A stretch of DNA of 64,000 nucleotides, taken from NCBI GenBank assembly GCA_900142905.1, contig FSRV01000002.1, positions 2,108,001 to 2,172,000 of the forward strand. The letters are read 5' to 3'. Below, in pieces: positions 37,943-45,360 of this stretch. The first letter of the stretch is position 1. Each line of letters begins with the position of its first letter. The stretch is from Burkholderia sp. GAS332. GTDB taxonomy: Bacteria; Pseudomonadota; Gammaproteobacteria; Burkholderiales; Burkholderiaceae. The notes under the pieces are model-generated. The model was given only the letters and a program-made list of their open reading frames with translations. It was not told where the DNA came from and did no database searches. The position numbers were made by a program, and so were the translations under genes.

Positions 37943-38719
37943 CTATTTCGCCCGCATGCGGGATGCCGCATCGAGACGAATGGTTTCGCCATTCAGGTAC
38001 GCGTTCTCAATGATGAACGCGCAGCAGTGAGCAAACTCGCGCATGTCGCCCAAACGCTTCGGCGCTTCCATCTGCTCCTTGAGCATGGTCAGCACCTTCT
38101 CGTCGAGCCCGGCCACCATGGTCGTCAGGAACAGGCCCGGGGCGATCGCATTGACGCGCACCCCAATCGCACCCAGTTCGCGCGCGGCCGGCATGTTCAA
38201 ACCGATCACGCCGGCCTTCGTCGCCGCATAGGCGCTCTGCCCGATCTGGCCTTCGTACGCGGCGCCCGAGGAAACGTTGATCACCACGCCGCGCTCTTCG
38301 CCCGCCTCAGGGTCATTGCTCGCCATCTGCTCCGCGCATTTGGACATGACGTTGAACACGCCGTTGAGGTTGACCGCGGTCGTCTGCGCAAATTTAGCGA
38401 GCGGAGCGGCTTTGCCGTCCTTGCCTAGCACCTTGAACGGAGTCGGCACGGCCGCGCCGTTGATACAGACGTGAATGGCGCCGAAGCGGGCCATCACCTC
38501 ACCAACCGACTTTTGCACCGACTCTTCGCTGCTGACATCCGTCTGCACGAACATCGCGCGATCGGCGCCGATGTCGGCTACGGCCTTTTCACCGGCTTCG
38601 ACATTCAAATCGAAAATGGCGACACGAGCGCCCTTTTCCTGTGTGAGGTACAGCGCGGTGGCGAGGCCAAGGCCCGAAGCGCCCCCGGTGATAACGACGA
38701 CTTTGTCCTGAATACGCAT
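37943..38719 (-). CDS. 3-hydroxyacyl-CoA dehydrogenase, SDR (HSD10 type)
   Basis: 258-aa NAD-dependent short-chain dehydrogenase. Cofactor site GGASGLGLATALY is near residue 12, Asp in IFDLN selects NAD, the catalytic Ser is in VINVSSGAAYEGQIGQ and Tyr/Lys in SAYAATKAGV. The overall pattern, with AMFVQTDVSSEESV and PTPFKVLGKDG, is that of HSD17B10-like enzymes that oxidise 3-hydroxy-2-methylacyl-CoA. It would perform the third step of beta-oxidation here. It lies 52 bp upstream of the ligase in transcription order. Confidence 0.9.
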   Translation of the reverse strand: MRIQDKVVVITGGASGLGLATALYLTQEKGARVAIFDLNVEAGEKAVADIGADRAMFVQTDVSSEESVQKSVGEVMARFGAIHVCINGAAVPTPFKVLGKDGKAAPLAKFAQTTAVNLNGVFNVMSKCAEQMASNDPEAGEERGVVINVSSGAAYEGQIGQSAYAATKAGVIGLNMPAARELGAIGVRVNAIAPGLFLTTMVAGLDEKVLTMLKEQMEAPKRLGDMREFAHCCAFIIENAYLNGETIRLDAASRMRAK

Positions 38720-38789
38720 GGGATATCCGAATAGAAATTGAAAATTTGAAAGACCGTGGTGCCGGCGGCGCCATAAGCACCGCCGTGCA

Positions 38790-39947
38790 TCAGAATGCGT
38801 TGACCCCAGTCAGCGCGCGCCCGATGATGAGTTGCTGGATTTGGGTCGTGCCCTCCGGAATCGGTGCGACAATCGCTTCGCGCGCCAGCTTCTCGACCAG
38901 AAACTCCTTGGTGACCCCATTGCCGCCGTGAATCTGCACCGCCTGGCGAGCGATCGTCACCGCGGCTTCACAGGCAAAATATTTGGCCATGGCGGCTTCC
39001 ATCTCGGCGGGCACCCCCGCTTCGATCATCGATGCGGCACGTTGGGTCAGCAGACGGCTGGCGTCGACATGTGTGGCCATTTCGGCCAGCATCGCGGAGA
39101 TCAACTGGTGCCCGGCAATCACCTTGCCGTGCTGCTTGCGCTCCGTGGCATAGCGCGTCGCTTCTTCCAACGCACGGCGGCCGAGACCCACCCCTTGGGC
39201 GGCGACGAACACGCGCGAACGTTCGAACATCGTCAGCGTGTTCTTCAGCGCTTCCCCTTCGTTGCCGAGCATGTTGCTGGCCGGAACGCGGACGTCAGTG
39301 AGAAAAATCTGCGCCGTCGACTGGCTGTTCCAGGCGATCTTATGAATATCCCGGACCTCGTACGGATGCTCTTTGCGGTCAAGCAGAAAGTGCGTCAGGC
39401 CGCGGCGCGGATCGTCGCCGGTCCGGCATGTGCAGATCAGAATGTCCGAATATGCGCCGTTACTGATCCACGTCTTCTCGCCATTGATGATGTAATGATC
39501 CCCGTCTCGCCGGGCGCGCGTCTTGATCTCCAGCACGTTGGAGCCGACGTCCGGTTCGGAGATACCTGCGCTGCAGAACAGTTCACCCTTGAGCAAGCCC
39601 GGTAGATAGCGCTCACGCAAATGCGCGGGGGCGAGCCTCGCCACCATCTGCGCGCAGAAGCTATTGATCAGCACCGGCACCGACAGATCGACCGAGGTGG
39701 CCGCCACCTCTTCGAACAGCATGATCATCGTGAGCCAATCGAGGCCGAGGCCACCATGTTCTTCACCGACGACGCCCGAAATCAGGCCGAACTCGCTCAG
39801 CTCGCGCATGAACTCGCCCATCACTTCCTTCGGCACGAACCTGTCGCGATACTCCTTGTTGAACAGCGGATCGGCTTTGTCTGCCAGATAGCGCCGCAAT
39901 CCGTCTACCGCGCCTTGCTGCTCTTCCGTTCTGAATACGTATCCCAT
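38790..39947 (-). CDS. acyl-CoA dehydrogenase
   Basis: FAD-dependent enzyme of 385 aa that makes the 2,3-enoyl-CoA and passes electrons to ETF. Family motifs are FCSAGISEPDVGSNV (FAD and substrate binding), GEKTWISNGAYSD, QVFGG-like QIHGGNGVTKEFLVEKL and the catalytic Glu in IPEGTTQIQQLIIGRAL near the C-terminus. The ATG at 39947 gives the standard start MGYVFRTEEQ; the upstream extension is not family-like. It follows the thiolase with a 22-bp gap. Confidence 0.93.
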   Translation of the reverse strand: MGYVFRTEEQQGAVDGLRRYLADKADPLFNKEYRDRFVPKEVMGEFMRELSEFGLISGVVGEEHGGLGLDWLTMIMLFEEVAATSVDLSVPVLINSFCAQMVARLAPAHLRERYLPGLLKGELFCSAGISEPDVGSNVLEIKTRARRDGDHYIINGEKTWISNGAYSDILICTCRTGDDPRRGLTHFLLDRKEHPYEVRDIHKIAWNSQSTAQIFLTDVRVPASNMLGNEGEALKNTLTMFERSRVFVAAQGVGLGRRALEEATRYATERKQHGKVIAGHQLISAMLAEMATHVDASRLLTQRAASMIEAGVPAEMEAAMAKYFACEAAVTIARQAVQIHGGNGVTKEFLVEKLAREAIVAPIPEGTTQIQQLIIGRALTGVNAF

Positions 39948-39969
39948 CTTCTCGGCTTCCCTGAATGAT

Positions 39970-41211
39970 TTACTGTTTGGCGAGGATCGTGATGGCCACC
40001 ACGGCCTCTTCGATGCCGTATAGGCCGCCGCCGTTTTCCTGAATCGCAATGCGGGCGTTATCCACCTGCCGCTTGTCCGCTTCGCCGCGCAACTGGGTCA
40101 CCAGTTCGTGGATCTGAGCGAGACCGGTTGCGCCGATGGGGTGGCCCTTGGATTCGAGGCCGCCTGAAGGGTTGATCGGCATGCGGCCGCCGACCGTGAA
40201 ATCGCCCCGCTCCGCTGCCGGTCCGCCTTCACCGAAAGGCACCAGCATCAACGACTCCGCATTGAGAATTTCGCCGATCGCGGACGCGTCATGAACCTCG
40301 GCGACATCGACATCCGCGGGCGCCACGCCAGCCTGCTCGTACGCCTGTTTGGCCGCGAGATGGGCAATGATTTTGTGCGGTTCATCCAGGCCGCGCGTGG
40401 TGCCGGTCTGCACGACGCTGGCGAGCACACGCACCGCGCGATTCGCCGCACCGTTGAGCCGCTTCAGTCCCGCCGCGTTGCACAGCACAACCGCAGCCGC
40501 GCCATCGCTGATGGGAGAACACATCAAGGTGGTCAACGGATAGGCGATCGGCGGCGACGCCAATACTTCCTCGATGCTGAAGGGCTGTTGAAACTGCGCC
40601 AGCGGGTTGTGCACCGAGTGTTGATGGTTTTTCGCAGCGACGGCCGCGATCTGCCGCTGCGTGGTGCCGTAGCGCAGCATGTGGTTGCGGCAGATGGCGG
40701 CGTACACGTCCATGAAGACGCTGTAGGGACGCTCGGACATGGTGCCCGGCGGCGGCTTCACGCCCTCGCCCATGGCGAGCAAGGTCGCCTTGTTGTGCTC
40801 CACCGTCGACACGTCCCAGCCACCGTCGAACGCCGAGAACATCTTGGCCTTGTCCGGGATATTCATCTTTTCCGCGCCGACGGCCAGCGCGATATCGCAA
40901 CTGCCCGAGCGCAACGCCAGCGTCGCCAGATTGAATGCCGATGAACCCGTGGCGCAGGCGTTTTCGACCGTAAATACCGGCACGCCGTCAATGCCCAGGC
41001 GGCGCATCGCAATCGGACCGGGGATGGCGGTTTGGCCTTGAAACAGGCCGTTCGTCATGGTCCCGTAATACGCGGCGCCAATGTCGGCCGTACCGCAACC
41101 GGCGTCTTTCAACGCGAGCGTTACGGCTTCTCCGACCATGTCATACACAGACTTTTCAAGCAGGCGCCCAAAGGCAGTCATGCCGACGCCAACCACATAG
41201 ATATCGCTCAT
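39970..41211 (-). CDS. thiolase, SCP2/lipid-transfer type
   Basis: 413-aa thiolase that cleaves 3-oxoacyl-CoA with CoA. The nucleophile Cys is in ENACATGSSAFNLA near residue 86, His in EVHDASAIGEILN, and SKGHPIGATGLAQIHEL is near the end. The second Cys of classical thiolases (CxGGG) is replaced: the sequence reads QENGGGLYGIEEA. This is usual in the sterol-carrier-protein-X/lipid-transfer-like branch that acts on branched or steroid side-chain thioesters. It lies 25 bp after the crotonase gene. Confidence 0.88.
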   Translation of the reverse strand: MSDIYVVGVGMTAFGRLLEKSVYDMVGEAVTLALKDAGCGTADIGAAYYGTMTNGLFQGQTAIPGPIAMRRLGIDGVPVFTVENACATGSSAFNLATLALRSGSCDIALAVGAEKMNIPDKAKMFSAFDGGWDVSTVEHNKATLLAMGEGVKPPPGTMSERPYSVFMDVYAAICRNHMLRYGTTQRQIAAVAAKNHQHSVHNPLAQFQQPFSIEEVLASPPIAYPLTTLMCSPISDGAAAVVLCNAAGLKRLNGAANRAVRVLASVVQTGTTRGLDEPHKIIAHLAAKQAYEQAGVAPADVDVAEVHDASAIGEILNAESLMLVPFGEGGPAAERGDFTVGGRMPINPSGGLESKGHPIGATGLAQIHELVTQLRGEADKRQVDNARIAIQENGGGLYGIEEAVVAITILAKQ

Positions 41212-41236
41212 GTTTCCGTTCTCGTTACGATGTGAA

Positions 41237-42022
41237 TCAGCGGCCTTGAAACCGGGGCGCGCGTTTCTCAGCGAAGGCCTGCAAGCCTTCGTGGAAGTCG
41301 AATGTGCGCATGTGCTGGCGCAACATCACCTGTTCGTGCAGCAGAGCGTCGTCGCGTGTTTTGTCGGCGGATTGCCGCGCCACTTCCTTCATGCGGCGCA
41401 ACGCAATGGGACTCTTTCGCGCAATGTGCGTGGCAAGCTTCTGCACGGCCTCGGCCAGTTCCGCATCCGGATGCACTTCGCAGACGAGGCCACATGCCTT
41501 CATCTCGGTGGCCGACAGGGACTTGCCGGTCAGCAGCAGATACATCGCCATGTTGAGCGGAATGAGCCGCGGCAGGACAGCCGCGCCACCTGCGCCTGGA
41601 TACACGCCGAAGTTGGCATGCGCGTCGGCGAGCGTGGCGCTCTCGGCGGCAATCACCAGATCCGCGCACATCGCCAGTTCCAGGCCGCCCGCCATCGTGA
41701 CGCCGTTCAACGCGGCAATCACGGGCTTCGGGAAATTGCGCAGCCGACCAAACACCTGGTTCGCACGATCGAGAAAATCCGCTTCGCCCGGGCCGAGGGT
41801 TTGGCCCGCCAGCACTTCTTTCAGGTCCGCGCCGGCACAAAAGGCCGCGCCGGCACCGGTGAGCACCAGCACGCGCATTTCATCGTCGGCTTCGATCTGC
41901 GTCAGTCGGCGATCCAGCTCCGCCAGCATGGCCAGGTTCAGCGAATTCATCGCCTTCGGGCGATTCAGCGTCAAACGGGCGACGGACCCATCGACGTCGT
42001 ACAACAAAACGTCTTCGTTCAT
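41237..42022 (-). CDS. crotonase (enoyl-CoA hydratase/isomerase family)
   Basis: 261 aa of the crotonase fold. The oxyanion-hole segments are AFCAGADLKEVL and NGVTMAGGLELAM. The two Glu that activate water in mitochondrial hydratase (E144, E164) are not found: the aligned segments read HANFGVYPGAGG and NMAMYLLLTG. It may therefore be a diverged hydratase, an isomerase or a hydrolase. It sits between the racemase and thiolase genes. The ATG at 42022 follows GGAG. Genomic context suggests the hydration step, but the residues make that uncertain. Confidence 0.85.
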   Translation of the reverse strand: MNEDVLLYDVDGSVARLTLNRPKAMNSLNLAMLAELDRRLTQIEADDEMRVLVLTGAGAAFCAGADLKEVLAGQTLGPGEADFLDRANQVFGRLRNFPKPVIAALNGVTMAGGLELAMCADLVIAAESATLADAHANFGVYPGAGGAAVLPRLIPLNMAMYLLLTGKSLSATEMKACGLVCEVHPDAELAEAVQKLATHIARKSPIALRRMKEVARQSADKTRDDALLHEQVMLRQHMRTFDFHEGLQAFAEKRAPRFQGR

Positions 42023-42166
42023 GACATCTCCATACTTTTTAGTGATCAGGACGCTCGACGAAGGCGCCGGCCTCAAGAAATTGGCGAGTGTGCTGATCGT
42101 ATGGAGAACCGAGGCCGGCAACAGGTCATTGGAATGAAGTCGCAGGTCCTGGCGATAGGTTGCGTG

Positions 42167-42236
42167 TGACGTGGCCCCAGTTACGTGGCCTTAGTGACAT
42201 AGCCGCAGTTACGTGGCCGCAGTTACATGGCATCAA
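42167..42236. repeat. 14-bp degenerate tandem repeat, 5 units
   Basis: Units TGACGTGGCCCCAG, TTACGTGGCCTTAG, TGACATAGCCGCAG, TTACGTGGCCGCAG and TTACATGGCATCAA follow one another without gaps. The last unit includes the stop codon of the racemase gene. It fills part of the 210-bp gap within the catabolic cluster. Confidence 0.85.
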
Positions 42237-43366
42237 TGAGCGCTGAGCAAATGCGCGATTTCGTCTTCCCCAAGCCCAGCGCTTCGGAGGATCGCAAGGC
42301 CATGTTCGCCACGGCGCGGCACGGCGTTAGGGACGCCGGACGGGGTCGCGGAGAAACGCGGCGCGGGCGCGGCCTGCAATACCCCGTCACGCTCGGCATA
42401 GACGCCGCGAGCGGCCATATGCGGATGCGTCATGGCGCCAACCGGCGTCAACACCGGCGCGAAACAGGCATCGCTGCCTTCGAGCAAATCGATCCAATGC
42501 TGCCGGGGTTGCGTGGCGAACACCGCCGCCAACCGCTCACGCAGTGCAGGCCATCGATGCGGGTGATACGGTTGGCGGAAATCCGGATCGTCACCGAGCC
42601 CGAGTTTGTTGAAGAGCAGCGCATTGAATTGCGGCTCCAGCGCTTGCACACTGACAAAGTGGCCATCGGCACACGCATAAGTGCCGCTCCAGTGCGGGCC
42701 GTCGAGAAGACCGCGGCCACGTTCGATAGGCTGATGCCCTGCGGCGTGCACCGACAGCAGCAGGTTCATCAGATTGGCGCTGCCGTCGACGATCGCGGCG
42801 TCCACCACCTGACCCTGACCGGTACGGCGAGCGCTCAGGATGCCGGCAAGCACACCCATCGCAAGATACAGCGCGCCGCCGCCGAGATCGCCCAATAGCG
42901 TAGGCGGTGGCATAGGTGGCTTACCGGGTTCGCCCGCGAACCACAGCGCGCCGGAGAGCGCGATGTAATTCAGGTCGTGGCCGGCGCTCTGCGCCAACGG
43001 TCCTGTCTGTCCCCATCCGGTCATGCGGCCGTACACCAGACGCGGATTGTGCGCGAGACACTTCTCCGGGCCTAGCCCAAGCCGTTCCATCACGCCCGGT
43101 CGCATGCCTTCGAGCAAGGCGTCTGAGCCCTCGATGAGCCGCAGAACGGCGTCGATCGCGCGCGTGTCCTTCAGGTTCAACGCGATGGACTGTTTGCCGC
43201 GATTGACGATCGCGCTCTTGCCGAGTTCGAGCATGCCGCCATCGTTGGCGTCGGCGCGCTCGATCAGGATGACTTCGGCGCCCATATCGGCGAGCAACAT
43301 GCCGCAAAAAGGACCCGGCCCGATACCCGCGATTTCAACGACGCGAATTCCGTCGAGAACACCCAT
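42233..43366 (-). CDS. alpha-methylacyl-CoA racemase (CaiB/BaiF family III)
   Basis: 377 aa. It epimerises the 2-methyl centre of branched acyl-CoAs so that the acyl-CoA dehydrogenase can act. Catalytic residues typical of AMACR/MCR are present: His in SAGHDLNYIALSGAL and Asp in LLGDLGGGALYLAMGV. Glu in the GRGLLDGPHW region cannot be confirmed. The N-terminus VLDGIRVVEIAGIGPGPFCG is family-typical. AGGGGAG precedes the ATG. Its presence is the main pointer to a methyl-branched substrate for this cluster. Confidence 0.92.
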   Translation of the reverse strand: MGVLDGIRVVEIAGIGPGPFCGMLLADMGAEVILIERADANDGGMLELGKSAIVNRGKQSIALNLKDTRAIDAVLRLIEGSDALLEGMRPGVMERLGLGPEKCLAHNPRLVYGRMTGWGQTGPLAQSAGHDLNYIALSGALWFAGEPGKPPMPPPTLLGDLGGGALYLAMGVLAGILSARRTGQGQVVDAAIVDGSANLMNLLLSVHAAGHQPIERGRGLLDGPHWSGTYACADGHFVSVQALEPQFNALLFNKLGLGDDPDFRQPYHPHRWPALRERLAAVFATQPRQHWIDLLEGSDACFAPVLTPVGAMTHPHMAARGVYAERDGVLQAAPAPRFSATPSGVPNAVPRRGEHGLAILRSAGLGEDEIAHLLSAH

Positions 43367-43477
43367 GGTTCTGCTCCCCTTGAGATAAAGATGATGAGCC
43401 GTCGCAGCGCTGGACGTTCGGTGAGACGAGGCGAAAAACGCTTTGCGTTTCGCCTCTTATCCGATGCCGCTGCGGCG

Positions 43478-43750
43478 CTAATTTTGTGTACCGCGCGATC
43501 GTGCCGTCACAAGGGGCATCCAGTGCAGCATGCCGAACAGGAGCGTGAGAAGCACGCTGAGCGCCAGCGGCCCCCGGTACAGCCGCAATCTCTCGAAGAC
43601 GAAGGCGGCCTCGAGTGCGTGGGTGGCAAGAAACACCATCGCCACGATCTCCACACCATGAGCGAGTCCGCTCGATAGTCCGGGCACAACGAGGCTTGCA
43701 AGCGCAAAGCCATAGATCGCGAGACAAGCCGCCTTCAGGACGCGCAGCAT
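43478..43750 (-). CDS. small three-span membrane protein, 90 aa
   Basis: Three hydrophobic segments (about residues 5-25, 33-52 and 62-80), with the conserved-looking ALEAAFVFERLRLYRGPLAL loop and LLFGMLHWMPL. It resembles short DUF1145-like membrane proteins in size and layout, but I am not sure of the family. The ATG overlaps the GMC gene by 16 bp and has its own GAGGG. It may assist the GMC oxidoreductase (membrane link or electron transfer); this is inference. Confidence 0.7.
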   Translation of the reverse strand: MLRVLKAACLAIYGFALASLVVPGLSSGLAHGVEIVAMVFLATHALEAAFVFERLRLYRGPLALSVLLTLLFGMLHWMPLVTARSRGTQN

Positions 43751-45360
43751 GATCCCTCTTTGATCTCGGCCAACGCCGCCTTGATCATGTCGGCGGCTTT
43801 CTCCGCGATCATGATGGTCGGCGCATTGGTGTTGCCGGACACGATGTTCGGCATGATCGACGCGTCGACAACGCGCAAGCCCTGCACCCCTTTCACGCGC
43901 AATTGATCGTCGACCACATCGAGCGGACCGTTACCCATGCGACAGGTCCCGACAGGGTGATAGGCGCAGTCAGCGTGATTGCGAATGAACGCTTCGATCT
44001 GTGCGTCGGTCTGTGCACGCCCCGAGTTTCTGGATTCCTTGCCGCCGAATCGCGAGAGAGCCGGCTGACGCATGATGCCGCGCACCAGTTTGAAAGCGCG
44101 TATCAGACGACTCACGTCATCCTGATCAGAGAGGAAGTTCGTGTCGATCAGCGGCGGCGCCAACGGATCGGCGCTCGCCAATGAAACGCTGCCGCGGGAT
44201 TTCGGGCGCAACAGGCCACAGTGAACCGAGTAGCCGTTACCGATCAGTATCTTCCGGCCGTGGTCGACTAGCTTTGCTACGATAAACACGAGCTGCACAT
44301 CCGGGCGCGTGTCTTCCGGCCGCGTCTTCACAAAACCCGTGCCTTCCGCGAAGTTGGACGTCAGCACACCGCGGCGATATTTCGCCCAGGTGCGAATGCC
44401 CTTCGTTATCGACCACACGCCCGACAGCGACAGGCCGAACAGCCCGCGCGACGCACCGGCTTCGTAGCTGTGAACGATATCGATGTGGTCCTGCAGGTTC
44501 TGGCCGACGCCCGGTGAATCCTGAACGACGTCAATGCCGTGCCGCTGCAAATGCGTGGCCGGCCCAATGCCCGATAGCATCAGGATCTGGGGCGACTGCA
44601 AGGCGCCGGCCGCCAACAGGACTTCCTGCGTGGCCTTCAAAATCTTGATTTCGCCACCTTGCCGAAACTCGACGCCGACCGCGCGCTTGCCTTCCATCAG
44701 GATTCGCGTGGCCTGCGCACCGGTGATGACCTGCAGGTTCGGCCGGTCGAGATTCGGCGTCAGGAAAGCCTTCGCGGTACTGCAGCGTTCGCCGTTCTTT
44801 TGCGTGACCTGCGTCAGCCCGACACCCAACTGATGATCGCCGTTGAAATCCGGGTTAGGCGAATGACCCGCCTGCACGCCGGCCTCGACGAACGCTCTTG
44901 CATAGACGCTCGGTTCCAGCACATCCGCCACGTTGAGCGGGCCGCCGGCGCCGTGATACGCATTACTGCCCCAGAAGGCGTTGTTCTCCGACTTCCTGAA
45001 GTACGGCAGCACCTCGTCATAACGCCAGCCGGCGTTACCCGCTTCGGCCCATTGATCGTAGTCGGTCCGGTCGCCGCGGATATACATCATCCCGTTGATC
45101 GAACTGCTCCCGCCCAACGCCTTGCCGCGCGGCTGGTAGCCGACCCGGCCGTTCAGGCCGGGGTTGGGCATCGTCTTGAACGCCCAGTTGAAGATGGGAT
45201 ACGGAATCAACGCGGCAAGCCCCGCCGGACATTGAATCAATGGGCTGTTATCAGGTTTGCCTGCTTCGAGCAGGCAGACCTGAACCTTGGGGTCCTCGCT
45301 CAAGCGGGCTGCCAGCACACAGCCCGCCGACCCACCGCCGATGACGATGTAATCGATCAT
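43735..45360 (-). CDS. GMC-family FAD alcohol oxidoreductase
   Basis: 541-aa flavoprotein of the choline dehydrogenase/GMC family that oxidises an alcohol to an aldehyde. The FAD motif is VIGGGSAGCVLAARLSED at the N-terminus, the second GMC signature lies near GALQSPQILMLSGIGPATHL, and the active-site His is in HADCAYHPVGTCRMGN. The C-terminal SGNTNAPTIMIAEKAADMI is also typical. The ATG overlaps the sulfatase stop by four bases (ATGA), so the two enzymes are made together: sulfate removal would release the alcohol oxidised here. Confidence 0.93.
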   Translation of the reverse strand: MIDYIVIGGGSAGCVLAARLSEDPKVQVCLLEAGKPDNSPLIQCPAGLAALIPYPIFNWAFKTMPNPGLNGRVGYQPRGKALGGSSSINGMMYIRGDRTDYDQWAEAGNAGWRYDEVLPYFRKSENNAFWGSNAYHGAGGPLNVADVLEPSVYARAFVEAGVQAGHSPNPDFNGDHQLGVGLTQVTQKNGERCSTAKAFLTPNLDRPNLQVITGAQATRILMEGKRAVGVEFRQGGEIKILKATQEVLLAAGALQSPQILMLSGIGPATHLQRHGIDVVQDSPGVGQNLQDHIDIVHSYEAGASRGLFGLSLSGVWSITKGIRTWAKYRRGVLTSNFAEGTGFVKTRPEDTRPDVQLVFIVAKLVDHGRKILIGNGYSVHCGLLRPKSRGSVSLASADPLAPPLIDTNFLSDQDDVSRLIRAFKLVRGIMRQPALSRFGGKESRNSGRAQTDAQIEAFIRNHADCAYHPVGTCRMGNGPLDVVDDQLRVKGVQGLRVVDASIMPNIVSGNTNAPTIMIAEKAADMIKAALAEIKEGSCCAS

